Assembly: GCA_001789205.1 (NCBI GenBank)
Contig: MFYT01000109.1
Coordinates: 1-64,000 of the forward strand
DNA length: 64,000 bases
Source: Candidatus Raymondbacteria bacterium RIFOXYA2_FULL_49_16
GTDB lineage: Bacteria > Fibrobacterota > OXYB2-FULL-49-7 > XYB2-FULL-49-35
Reading direction: 5' to 3'
The notes beneath the pieces were generated by a model. That model did no database searches. It saw nothing but the letters and a program-made list of their open reading frames with translations, and was not told where the DNA came from. A program made the position numbers and the translations under genes. This document shows, piece by piece, positions 55,395 to 63,692 of the stretch (the first letter of the stretch is position 1; each line of letters starts with the position of its first letter).

Positions 55395-55510
55395 ACAACG
55401 CCGATACAATAACATCATGGACGAGGGTGCAGGGGCTTCAAAGCTTGGTACAAATTAACAATATCCTTAAAAATAAAACATACTATTCGATTGCTGGCCC
55501 ATTCCAATAC

Positions 55511-55540
55511 TTGCTAACCACCGTAAAAATGTATTATATA
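55511..55540 (+). promoter_or_regulatory. Sigma70-like promoter of the symporter operon
   Basis: TTGCTA (55511-55516), 18 bases, TATATA (55535-55540), about 40 bases before the ATG at 55582, with AAAAGGAG as ribosome site. Confidence 0.5.
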
Positions 55541-55581
55541 TCGAAAAACCATACTTAACTACATTTCCAAAAGGAGCGTTC

Positions 55582-56292
55582 ATGGGAGGTACACACAGTC
55601 ATGAAGTGAGTTTTTTTAAACCAACTTCAGAACACGGCAAGGCCAATAAAAAATTGATCATTGCGCTGGTGATTATCTGGATCGTCTGCGTTTTCGGATT
55701 TCAGGCCCTGCTTATTCTTTTCGCGAAACCAACACCCGAAGCAAACCTCATTTCTTTTGAAACAGCGTGGTCCGGCGCCGCCCAATCAGGAGCTACCGAA
55801 ACCGTGCAGAAAACCCTGGCGCGCACCTTTCTCGCCGTACTGGGAAAAAATATTGCTATTTCAGCGGATCACAAAAAGGTGTTGAAAGAATCACTTTCCG
55901 CAACAGTGCTCTCCCTTGTGCCAGCGGACCAAAAAGCGCCATTTCAGGAAACCCTTGCTCAAAATCCTTCGCTTGCGGTTACAACCGCAATTCAGGTCAT
56001 TGGCCTTTCGGGAACAGGATTCGATAAAATCATGGCCAACCTGCTCCCCTCTTCGCTTGTCCCGGTCGCTTCCGAGGAAATTTCAGCGGAAAACAAGACC
56101 GCGCTTCCCGCGATCATGAAGCTCTACTGCACGCACAATCAGTGCGGTCTCACCACCATGCGCTTTTTGGGTTTTCCTTTCCATTATTGGTATACTGCGC
56201 AGTTCCTTCTCATTCTCTTTGTGGGTCTCTGCTTGATATACGCGATCATGATCGGGCGGATAAACCGGAAGTTTAAATTCATCGAAGAATAA
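55582..56292 (+). CDS. DUF4212-like small subunit of a sodium:solute symporter with a large periplasmic insert
   Basis: The protein has 236 residues with two transmembrane helices: residues ~25-50 (IIALVIIWIVCVFGFQALLILF) and ~200-222 (YTAQFLLILFVGLCLIYAIMI). The end FGFPFHYWYTAQF ... RINRKFKF and the position directly before an SSS-family symporter match the DUF4212 small subunit, normally only about 80-100 residues. Here about 140 extra residues sit between the helices (LISFETAWSGAAQSG ... CTHNQCGLTTMRFL), mostly helical, with two Cys near the end. The insert would lie outside the membrane and could sense substrate. The family call is good, and the insert is novel to me. Confidence 0.78.
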   Translation: MGGTHSHEVSFFKPTSEHGKANKKLIIALVIIWIVCVFGFQALLILFAKPTPEANLISFETAWSGAAQSGATETVQKTLARTFLAVLGKNIAISADHKKVLKESLSATVLSLVPADQKAPFQETLAQNPSLAVTTAIQVIGLSGTGFDKIMANLLPSSLVPVASEEISAENKTALPAIMKLYCTHNQCGLTTMRFLGFPFHYWYTAQFLLILFVGLCLIYAIMIGRINRKFKFIEE

Positions 56293-56323
56293 GGCGACAA
56301 AACCACCAAATCAGGAGAAACAC

Positions 56324-58006
56324 ATGTCTCGCATTCTTAATATCTTCTGGGTATTCATTCTGGGCATCGCAGCATCAGCCGCCTTTGCCGATGCCGCGGC
56401 CAAGGCCACGCAGCTCGAAGGCGAATTCAAGCTAGGACCCGCAATCATCCTCATTATCATGCTCTGCACCTTTGTCATTGTGGGTCTGTTGAACCGGGCC
56501 AAAGACACATCGACCTACTGGGCTGCGGCGCGAAAAATATCGCCTGTTGGCGCAGGCATGGCCATTGCCTCGAACTGGATGAGCGCTGCCTCGTTTCTGG
56601 GCATGGCGGCCATCATGTACGGCTCCGGTTACCACGGTCTCTCGTACGTAGTGGGCTGGACCGGCGGTTATGTACTGCTGCTGGTCCTCATGGCGGGCCA
56701 GATACGGCGATATGGCAAATATACAGCCTCAGACTTCATCGGCGATCGTTATTATTCCCGGGGTCTCAGGGGCGTTGGCGCGGCTGTGGCCATTTTCATT
56801 TCGTTCAGCTATTGTGTCGGGCAATTCGCGGGTATAGGCCTCATGTTCAAATGGATCCTGGGTATAAACTATACCTGGTCCATTATCATTGGCGCCTCGG
56901 TCGTATTGTCCTATACGCTTATATCGGGCATGCTCGGTGTCACAAAAAACATGCAGATCCAATACGTGATCATCATCGTTTCGTTCATGTTACCGCTTTT
57001 TATTCTTATGCATAAATTCGGATACTTTATTATACCGCAGCTGGGTTATGGGCATTTGGTATCGGATATCGTCGATGGCCTTGACAAAGTCAAGGGTGTC
57101 ACGGCTATGGGGCACAATTTTGCCATTCTGCCCTCTCCTGAATTTGCCATGCCCTGGGATCCCTCCACAGGCATGAGCTCCTTCCAATGGATCGCCATCT
57201 GCTTTTCACTCATGATAGGCACCGCCGGCCTTCCCCACGTCATTCAGCGCTTCTACGTTGTGCCAAACGCAAACGACGCGCGCTGGTCAGTGGTCTGGGG
57301 CCTCTTTTTCATATGCCTGCTCTACTGGAGCGCGCCCATATATTCAGCATTCGGCAAAGTTCTTTCAGCAAGTCCCGAAGTCGGCGTACTCGCCAAGGAC
57401 GCGATTGTCGTCTATACGGCGCAGTTGGGTAATGTGTTTCCCCTCATTGTAGGCCTGCTTGCCGCAGGCGCGGTCTCAGCCGCCTTTTCAACAGTCGCGG
57501 GCCTGCTGGTTGCCGGCGCATCAGCCTTCTCGCACGATCTGTATTATAAAACAATCAACCCGGCCGCTTCGGAACGGACACAAATGCTCATCGCACGCGT
57601 CTGTACCATTCTCATGGCCGCTGCCGTGGCCCTTGTCGCGCTCATGAACCTGGGCCTCATTGCCCAGCTGGTTGCCGTGGCCTTTTCCCTTGCCGGTTGC
57701 ACCATTTTCCCACTGTTCCTGCTTGGTATCTGGTGGGGCGGATCGAACCGCGCGGGCGCATGGGCGGGCCTCCTTGCCGGTATCGGAGTTTCGCTGGTTG
57801 CGCTGATCTATTTCGTGGTTGGCAAATTCGGCGGTACGCTTCCGGCGCAAGCATTTGTCAATTACTATCTAAACGCGTGGTATTTCGCCTGGTTTGGGGC
57901 GCCGCTTGCCATCATCGTAAACATCGTTGTCTCAACCGCCACGGGCAAGGACACGCCGGAAAAGATTAAGGAATTCCTTTATCATACGGTGCACGGCAAC
58001 GAATAG
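56324..58006 (+). CDS. Sodium:solute symporter (SSS family) large subunit
   Basis: The 560-residue protein is mostly membrane helices (about 13). It has the SSS core sequence: STYWAAARKISPVGAGMAIASNWMSAASFLG, the FPLIVGLLAAGAVSAAFSTVAGLL sodium-site region, and VQYVIIIVSFMLP. It is of the acetate/VC_2705-like group that works with a DUF4212 small subunit (encoded just upstream). Substrates in this group include acetate and other short carboxylates; the substrate here is not known. An AGGAG site precedes the ATG and a large signalling gene follows in the same direction. Confidence 0.93.
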   Translation: MSRILNIFWVFILGIAASAAFADAAAKATQLEGEFKLGPAIILIIMLCTFVIVGLLNRAKDTSTYWAAARKISPVGAGMAIASNWMSAASFLGMAAIMYGSGYHGLSYVVGWTGGYVLLLVLMAGQIRRYGKYTASDFIGDRYYSRGLRGVGAAVAIFISFSYCVGQFAGIGLMFKWILGINYTWSIIIGASVVLSYTLISGMLGVTKNMQIQYVIIIVSFMLPLFILMHKFGYFIIPQLGYGHLVSDIVDGLDKVKGVTAMGHNFAILPSPEFAMPWDPSTGMSSFQWIAICFSLMIGTAGLPHVIQRFYVVPNANDARWSVVWGLFFICLLYWSAPIYSAFGKVLSASPEVGVLAKDAIVVYTAQLGNVFPLIVGLLAAGAVSAAFSTVAGLLVAGASAFSHDLYYKTINPAASERTQMLIARVCTILMAAAVALVALMNLGLIAQLVAVAFSLAGCTIFPLFLLGIWWGGSNRAGAWAGLLAGIGVSLVALIYFVVGKFGGTLPAQAFVNYYLNAWYFAWFGAPLAIIVNIVVSTATGKDTPEKIKEFLYHTVHGNE

Positions 58007-58027
58007 CTGCCACGTGTTTTCTAATTA

Positions 58028-60604
58028 ATGGTGGAAAGCCCCCTGGCTGAAACGCGGGGGCCTTCTAACAAAGTCATGGTTGCGGAGAAAAAACGCATCA
58101 CACGCATATCAAACGGTTTTTTCGGCCGCATGGCCCTTCCAACGCTGCTAACTATTTGTCTTTTTGTCGTTTCCATTTTCGCGGTCATTATTCCCGCCTT
58201 CAAGGCAAACATGCTCGACCGGAAACGGGAAACCATTCGGGAGCTTACGCGATCGACAGCCAGCGTATTGAAGGAGTTGGAAGGTGAACACCGTGCGGGC
58301 AGGCTGACCCTTGAGGAAGCGCAGGGCAACGCCATCCGTTGCATAGAATCCCTCCGATACGGCGACGAAGGCAAGGACTACTTCTGGATCACGGACATGC
58401 ATCCATTTATGATCATGCATCCGTACAGAAAAGATCTGAACAACACGGACCTCACTGGTTTCACGGACCCCCATGGAAAAAAACTCTTCGTTGAATTTGT
58501 CAACACCGTACGCAAAAGCCGCGCGGGATATGTCGAGTATATGTGGCAATGGAAAGACGACTCCGCGCGTATCGTTCCCAAACTCTCGTATGTGGAGGAA
58601 TTCGCCCCATGGAAATGGATCATAGGCACCGGCATCTACATCGAGGATGTGCGCGCTGAAATCAACCGGCTTACCACATGGCTTATAAGGATTTCCGGTG
58701 TCATTACACTGCTCATGGCAATTCTGCTGCTTATTATCATGCGTCAGGGCCTTTCCTCAGAACAGCGGCGCCGGCAAGCGGAAGAGCGGTTGCGCGAATC
58801 CAAAGAACGGTACCTGGCCCTGGTCGAAGCGAATACTGACGGTCTGATCCTGGCTATTGATGGGGTCTGTGCCTATGCAAATCGACGGGTTCTGGCCATG
58901 ACCGGCTATGGACCGGATGAAATCGTTTCCCAAAATCTGGATGCCCTGCTTTTTGCCAAGGAAAACGATACACCCTTCCCCATCAACGCCCCCTCACCTG
59001 CCGAGGCGCGTCTGAAGAAAAAAAAGGAAGGTTTTGTCGATATTGTCTGCACCGCGACCGACATCTCCTTTTCCGGAAAAAAAGGCAGGGCGCTTTTGAT
59101 ACGGGACATAAGCGTCGAACAGCATGCTGTGCAACGCCGGATGATCGAGGAACGGGAACAATTCATTGCGGAACTTCAAGCAGCCCAGCTTTTCCTCAGC
59201 CAACCGGTGAAAGATATCGCCGCTCCCGTACGCCATTGTCCCATGGCAACACCTGTGCGCGAGGCAGCGGAACTGATGTCGCAGGATCGGTCAGGCGCGG
59301 TCCTGGTCACCTCAACATCAAATGATTTTATCGGCATTGTGACTGACGCGGACCTCAGGGCCCGGTGTGTTGCCCGGAAAAAAGAGGCCACTATCCCGGT
59401 GTTTGAAATCATGAGTTCGCCCCTGGTCACTATTTCGGACAACGCGCTGGTCTACGAAGCAATGCTGCTTATGCAGCACCATGGAATAAACCATCTGGCT
59501 GTCAAAGACGCCCGTGGAAAAATCGTTCAAACCGTAAGCCACCGGGAGGTTTTACAGGTGCACCGGTATTCCTCAACCTTCCTTGTCCGGGAAATCAGCG
59601 CTGCCGAGACAGTGCAGGAGATGGCAGGCAACCGCGACCGCCTGCCCATGCTGATAAAGGCGCTTCTGGACAGCGGCGCCAATGCACGCACGCTCACACG
59701 TATCGTCTCCCAGGTCTCTGACACGGTTGTCCATAAAGTATTGGACCTTGCCATAGAGGAATTGGGCGTTCCTCCCTGCGCCTTCGCCTTTGTGGTCCTG
59801 GGCAGCGAGGGACGTGAGGAACAGACCCTTGCCACAGACCAGGACAATGCCATAATATACGAGGAAAATGCGACTGAGACCGCCCGGAGCTATTTCCTCA
59901 AACTCGGTGAAACAGTCTGCACCAGCCTTAACCGGGTGGGTTTCAATACATGTCCGGGAGAAATTATGGCGAGCAATCTAAAATGGTGCCAGCCCCTTTC
60001 TCAATGGAAGTCCTATTTTTCCCAATGGATCAATACGGCAAATCCGCAGGATCTCATAGATGTGAATGTTTTCTTTGATTTCAGATTTGTCTACGGCGAT
60101 ATCCGCCTGCCCGCGGGTCTGCACGAGCATATCGATAGTGAATGTGGCAATAAAGCGGCCTTTTTCATGCACCTTGCGAAAAACGCCCTGGCAATTAAGC
60201 CGCCCCTGGGCATATTCGGCGCTCTCCGTCTCGACTTAAAAGGGGAACATCCTGAAACCTTTGATATAAAAAAAGCAATGATGCCCCTGGTCGATTTCGC
60301 CCGTATCCAGTCGCTCAGAAAAAAAATCTCCCAGACCAATACACCCAACAGACTTGAAGAATTCACACGGGCTGGGGGTATTGATGATTCACGGCTGAAA
60401 GAGGTCTTACAGGCATACGATTTTCTCATGCATGTACGGTTTAAACACCAGATAGCCCTTATTGAGGCCCACGAGGCCCCGGATAACAACATCAGCCCAG
60501 CGGCCCTCACTGCCATCGAATTGGCCTTGCTGAAAAAAATATTCAGCCAGTTCGAGGACCTTCAGACAAAGCTCAGTTTTGAATTTACCGGAACAGCGGG
60601 ATAA
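58028..60604 (+). CDS. Multidomain sensor: Cache-PAS-CBS pair-DUF294 nucleotidyltransferase
   Basis: The 858-residue protein starts at ATG 58028 (another in-frame ATG at 58076). Order: transmembrane helix (~37-58); periplasmic sCache-type sensor (~60-205, with DYFWITDMHPFMIMHP and WKWIIGTGIY); second helix (~213-240); PAS domain (~260-370); a CBS pair (~400-525, VREAAELMSQDRSGAVLVTS and VYEAMLLMQHHGINHLAV). Then comes a DUF294-type nucleotidyltransferase with VLGSEGREEQTLATDQDNAI and a DUF294 C-terminal domain (to ~850). In Proteobacteria CBS-DUF294 proteins accompany DUF4212/SSS symporters; here the regulator is fused to an extracytoplasmic sensor. It may regulate symport in response to a ligand. 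Confidence 0.88.
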   Translation: MVESPLAETRGPSNKVMVAEKKRITRISNGFFGRMALPTLLTICLFVVSIFAVIIPAFKANMLDRKRETIRELTRSTASVLKELEGEHRAGRLTLEEAQGNAIRCIESLRYGDEGKDYFWITDMHPFMIMHPYRKDLNNTDLTGFTDPHGKKLFVEFVNTVRKSRAGYVEYMWQWKDDSARIVPKLSYVEEFAPWKWIIGTGIYIEDVRAEINRLTTWLIRISGVITLLMAILLLIIMRQGLSSEQRRRQAEERLRESKERYLALVEANTDGLILAIDGVCAYANRRVLAMTGYGPDEIVSQNLDALLFAKENDTPFPINAPSPAEARLKKKKEGFVDIVCTATDISFSGKKGRALLIRDISVEQHAVQRRMIEEREQFIAELQAAQLFLSQPVKDIAAPVRHCPMATPVREAAELMSQDRSGAVLVTSTSNDFIGIVTDADLRARCVARKKEATIPVFEIMSSPLVTISDNALVYEAMLLMQHHGINHLAVKDARGKIVQTVSHREVLQVHRYSSTFLVREISAAETVQEMAGNRDRLPMLIKALLDSGANARTLTRIVSQVSDTVVHKVLDLAIEELGVPPCAFAFVVLGSEGREEQTLATDQDNAIIYEENATETARSYFLKLGETVCTSLNRVGFNTCPGEIMASNLKWCQPLSQWKSYFSQWINTANPQDLIDVNVFFDFRFVYGDIRLPAGLHEHIDSECGNKAAFFMHLAKNALAIKPPLGIFGALRLDLKGEHPETFDIKKAMMPLVDFARIQSLRKKISQTNTPNRLEEFTRAGGIDDSRLKEVLQAYDFLMHVRFKHQIALIEAHEAPDNNISPAALTAIELALLKKIFSQFEDLQTKLSFEFTGTAG

Positions 60605-60836
60605 AAGCAGAGTCTCAAAGTACCCAACCTCTCTGAAAATACCCATAAAGCATTGTAAGACAACAAATAAGGCAAATAAAATGCCAATTGTAATAATTGT
60701 AGAAAAATGTGATATATATCATAGAACAAAGAGTTTTATTTTATTATTTTATTTAAATACTTTTTATAATGAATTTGCCAGTAAAACTTGAAACAATTGG
60801 GGAAATAACAGGGAGACAGACATCGTATCTGATTTA
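60605..60836. other. AT-rich gap upstream of the small membrane protein
   Basis: This 232-bp stretch has no convincing ORF. It contains the CRP-like palindrome at 60708-60723 and a purine-rich GGGAGA at about 60811-60816 before the next gene. No terminator for the upstream 858-aa gene is obvious. Confidence 0.5.
60708..60723. promoter_or_regulatory. CRP/FNR-like palindrome
   Basis: TGTGA-TATATA-TCATA resembles the CRP box TGTGA-N6-TCACA. Its core TGATATATATCA (60710-60721) is a perfect 12-bp palindrome. The window encodes two cyclic nucleotide-binding regulators that might use such a site, but a simple AT-rich palindrome can occur by chance. Confidence 0.35.
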
Positions 60837-61388
60837 TTGGCAGCTCCTTACTGCATGGTCTTCTCCAACAAGCCCGATTGGTATTTAATCTTTGTCGAGC
60901 CTGAACAATTCCTCCAGCTAACCCTGTTTCTGAAAAACCATGGCTATGAACGGAAAAAAGACATAAAATATGATGGCTATTCAAAAAATTTCTACCGATT
61001 TGAAAAAAAGACCGTGCATCAAGATAAATCAATGCTCATCAGGGTAAATATTTTTTTCTCCATTCCCGAACTTCTCCGAATACAGAACAATGAAGACTAT
61101 AAAAAAATCGCTGATAGCAATACATTTAAAATTGAAACCATCCCACCCAGGCAACTACAGGCCAAGTCCATACTAAAGAGGCGCATACGATATTCCCTGT
61201 TAAAACAAAGGATCGCCAAAACATTCTGGGTTCTTGGTCTTGTTGGGGTATGTGCAGTACTGGGTAAAGCTGTGTGCATGGCACTCAGCAACGATGCCCC
61301 AATAAATGAGAACCTGATAATCATTGAAAAACTTGATCATCTGGAGAGAATGGTCAAAGACCTCTCCAAATCTGAAAATAAACCTTGA
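60837..61388 (+). CDS. Single-pass membrane protein of unknown function (183 aa)
   Basis: The start is uncertain: TTG at 60837 or ATG at 60855 (MVFSNKPDWYLIFV). GGGAGA is about 20 bases upstream of the TTG, not ideal. Residues ~8-105 are soluble with Arg/Lys/Phe-rich sequence (YERKKDIKYDGYSKNFYRF). A basic stretch (ILKRRIRYSLLKQRIAK) precedes one helix (TFWVLGLVGVCAVLGKAVCMA) and a short acidic coil tail (IIIEKLDHLERMVKDLSKSE). I recognise no domain. The stop overlaps the TTG start of the next gene (TTGA), so both are made together. Confidence 0.68.
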   Translation: MAAPYCMVFSNKPDWYLIFVEPEQFLQLTLFLKNHGYERKKDIKYDGYSKNFYRFEKKTVHQDKSMLIRVNIFFSIPELLRIQNNEDYKKIADSNTFKIETIPPRQLQAKSILKRRIRYSLLKQRIAKTFWVLGLVGVCAVLGKAVCMALSNDAPINENLIIIEKLDHLERMVKDLSKSENKP

Positions 61389-62959
61389 AAACCAGAGAAA
61401 ACACCCTCTACCTGCTGCTTACTGTTCTCTTTTTGCTTGTGGCAGTCCCAAACATATACGCTAAACTGTATATCTGGAGCGGCCACTATAGCCCTGTATG
61501 GGACGACCCCATGAATTGGAGCACGCCCGATGACGGGACTTGTCCCAATACCATAGCTGATACTGCTGTCTTCGATTCTTTGTCCAAGGGACCCTGCGAA
61601 CTCAAACGCGATATCAGCCTGCAGAACCTGGAATGCCGTCCTGGTTTCGAATATTCCCTGGATTTGTCGTTCCGTACACTGATGATCGCGGGAAACGCCG
61701 ACTTTTCCATGGGAACCCTCATTGCTGATGACGCAAATATAATCTTTGAGGGACCTGCAAAAAATGTGCAGGTTTTTAAAACCAATCCAAACGCGCGATT
61801 CAACAGTATAACAGTTATTGGTCAAAGCACAGTGCAGATTGCTGGCGAAATGTTTGAATGCGGTGAATTGACCCTTTTCTCCGGGGCCTGGAGATGGAGC
61901 ACTGGCCAGAACATTATTTCCCGGGGCATGACGATAAGCGACAGCGCTGGAATGATCTTTGATGATAATGTGACCGTGAACATCACATCGGGCAACGCGG
62001 ATCTCAGGGGATTGAACAATCTGACGCTTGGCACAGGAGACACACTCTGTTTTTCCGCACCGGCCGACACCCAGGTGTTTATTCCAAGAACAGGCTTGCT
62101 GTTTCCCAATATAAAGAAAATGAACGCTGGCGTGGTACTGGTCTCAGGCGGCGCTTTAAAGGCCGGTGCGCTCATCCTTATTGACGGAACCTGGCAATGG
62201 GGAGAACAAGGGATCGATACGGTCCTTTTAATAAAAAAGAATGAGAAATCAACCATGATTTTTGACAGTAATACAGTGCAGTTAACCGGAGGTGAGATCG
62301 GATTCCTGGGGTGGACGAGTGTAAACGCCCAGACCATGCCTTCGGGATTCCAGCGTACGACTCAACAAACCCAAGCCAAACGAGATGATTTGCGATATGG
62401 CATAACAGGCCAGTCGTGGTTTACTTGGCTGCCGGATACCGTGGTCATCAGGGAAAGGAACTTGGCGTTGGAATTGGGTATAAACCTCTTTTTCCCCTCC
62501 CCTGCGTTATTCACCACTGATACTGTCGACAACCTTGGATACACCATGGGGATACTGTTTCCCATATATATTCAACATGCGCTTTGCTGGTACAGTGTCA
62601 GGGCCATTATGCATGGTTCGGCCGCTCCCTGGGAAAAAGGGAGGGTCTATCTTACCGGGATTAACGAGCTTCTCGTGGGCAAGGCGGTATATATCAAAAA
62701 AATGCCGTTCGAACTTTCACCTTTTGCGGGTCTTGGGTTTGACAATGGGATTGTGATAAGCAACTCTTCCCAGGAGGGTTTCAAAGGCCATCAGGTGCAC
62801 TACTTTCTCTATGCCTCTCTCGGCGCTTTTATGCGGCGGAATGCCACAGTATTGAGGCGGGACCTTGTTGAGGGGCTAAAAATCAGCTTTTCCAGCGCGC
62901 TAATACCCAATGAAGACACTAAAGTACGCCTCAGCATATCATTGGTGATCGGTTATTAA
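61385..62959 (+). CDS. Secreted passenger-plus-barrel-like protein (524 aa)
   Basis: TTG overlaps the preceding stop as TTGA. A signal peptide ([17 protein letters not shown]) is followed by W-S-G....[10 protein letters not shown], the opening of autotransporter-associated beta-strand/G8-like passenger regions. Short beta repeats rich in Gly/Thr/Asp follow (~80-330), such as GTWQWGEQG and GAWRWSTGQ. The last ~170 residues ([15 protein letters not shown] ... [11 protein letters not shown]) look like outer-membrane beta strands ending in an aromatic residue. It could be a small autotransporter-like or barrel protein of the outer membrane. The function is unknown. Confidence 0.75.
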   Translation: MKTRENTLYLLLTVLFLLVAVPNIYAKLYIWSGHYSPVWDDPMNWSTPDDGTCPNTIADTAVFDSLSKGPCELKRDISLQNLECRPGFEYSLDLSFRTLMIAGNADFSMGTLIADDANIIFEGPAKNVQVFKTNPNARFNSITVIGQSTVQIAGEMFECGELTLFSGAWRWSTGQNIISRGMTISDSAGMIFDDNVTVNITSGNADLRGLNNLTLGTGDTLCFSAPADTQVFIPRTGLLFPNIKKMNAGVVLVSGGALKAGALILIDGTWQWGEQGIDTVLLIKKNEKSTMIFDSNTVQLTGGEIGFLGWTSVNAQTMPSGFQRTTQQTQAKRDDLRYGITGQSWFTWLPDTVVIRERNLALELGINLFFPSPALFTTDTVDNLGYTMGILFPIYIQHALCWYSVRAIMHGSAAPWEKGRVYLTGINELLVGKAVYIKKMPFELSPFAGLGFDNGIVISNSSQEGFKGHQVHYFLYASLGAFMRRNATVLRRDLVEGLKISFSSALIPNEDTKVRLSISLVIGY

Positions 62960-62976
62960 ACGGCGGGATAAAAAAA

Positions 62977-63050
62977 TCGGGGCGAGTGGATTTGAACCAC
63001 CGGCCACTTGGTCCCGAACCAAGTACGCTACCAGGCTGCGCTACGCCCCG
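62977..63050 (-). tRNA. tRNA-Pro (anticodon CGG)
   Basis: The minus strand folds into a cloverleaf: acceptor CGGGGCG/CGCCCCG, anticodon stem CTTGG/CCAAG with loop TTCGGGA (anticodon CGG, reads CCG), T-loop TTCAAAT, discriminator A. CCA is not encoded. Seven T follow the 3' end. It lies next to a toxin-antitoxin pair. Confidence 0.97.
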
Positions 63051-63061
63051 AATGAACGAAT

Positions 63062-63091
63062 AAGATAAAACAAATCAACGGATTGAAACAA
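63062..63091 (-). promoter_or_regulatory. Promoter-like boxes of the tRNA-Pro gene
   Basis: On the minus strand TTGTTT (63086-63091), 18 bases, TATCTT (63062-63067), about 12 bases before the tRNA 5' end. Confidence 0.45.
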
Positions 63092-63173
63092 GGCTTCTCT
63101 CTGAAAAAAGGGTTCTCGTGTCTGCCATCATTTTAACGTATCTTGTTTAATTTCGATGGACTTTTATTGGCAA

Positions 63174-63192
63174 TGGACACCTGGTGGACACC
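63174..63192. repeat. Short direct repeat TGGACACC
   Basis: TGGACACC occurs at 63174-63181 and 63185-63192 with three bases (TGG) between. It lies between the tRNA gene and the toxin-antitoxin genes and could be a recombination or regulator site; it is short enough to be chance. Confidence 0.4.
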
Positions 63193-63390
63193 TTAAAAAA
63201 TGTTAAGCATGATGGAAAAAGCAAGCGCACGGGGCCTTTTAGGAGCTTTAGCAGGCTGGGGCTGGGAATTTTGTATACGGACGGCCTTATCTTCAATCCC
63301 TGGCCTATCCCTGTACGCAGACAGAGCAGGTGAAGGCAGGGTGCGGCTTCACCTGCGCGCCTATAGTTCAACACATGGCGCAGAAAAGAC

Positions 63391-63419
63391 TTGATTATTA
63401 CCTTTAATAGTTATATATT
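63391..63419 (+). promoter_or_regulatory. Promoter of the toxin gene, leaderless geometry
   Basis: TTGATT (63391-63396), 17 bases, TATATT (63414-63419), then six bases to the ATG at 63426. No Shine-Dalgarno is present. The mRNA would begin at the start codon. Confidence 0.65.
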
Positions 63420-63425
63420 ACTTTT

Positions 63426-63692
63426 ATGGGATATAGTGTAACGGTCAAGCGGAAATTGGATAGGGAACTATTAAGGCTTCCACCTGGCGTTAAAAAGTTG
63501 CTTTTCTTGCTGGTCGAGGACTTAAAGGCGGACGGACCATATCAACCGGCATGGCCCAATTATTCCCCCCTTGGCAGCGGGAAATACCATTGCCATTTGA
63601 GCCATAAGTATGTGGCTTGCTGGATTTGGCAAAAAGGAACCATAGAAATCGAGGTGTACTATGCTGGCAGTCGTGAAAACGCCCCATATTGA
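63426..63692 (+). CDS. RelE/HigB-type toxin
   Basis: The 88-residue protein matches the RelE/ParE superfamily toxin pattern: MGYSVTVKRKLDRELLRLP, LGSGKYHCHLSHKYVACW, and the C-terminal IEIEVYYAGSRENAPY that is common in a widespread group of TA toxins. Such toxins cleave mRNA at the ribosome or inhibit gyrase. The toxin-first order is the HigBA arrangement. The antitoxin gene begins 32 bases before its stop. A leaderless mRNA is predicted, which would keep its translation weak or special. Confidence 0.88.
   Translation: MGYSVTVKRKLDRELLRLPPGVKKLLFLLVEDLKADGPYQPAWPNYSPLGSGKYHCHLSHKYVACWIWQKGTIEIEVYYAGSRENAPY

Larger units (their letters stand above)
63051..63425. other. Gap between tRNA-Pro and the toxin gene
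   Basis: This 375-bp stretch has no convincing ORF; short frames on both strands lack ribosome sites and recognisable motifs. It contains the tRNA promoter (63062-63091), a short direct repeat (63174-63192) and the toxin promoter (63391-63419). Confidence 0.55.

Noticed and set aside
63200-63394. 64-codon plus-strand ORF before the toxin gene (and a 75-codon antisense ORF)
   Set aside because: No ribosome site, no motif, no partner; composition is like non-coding sequence.
62977-63425. tRNA-Pro as attachment site of an integrated element
   Set aside because: No integrase or repeated 3' tRNA end is visible, and the toxin-antitoxin pair lies at the 5' side of the tRNA, opposite to the common use of the 3' end.
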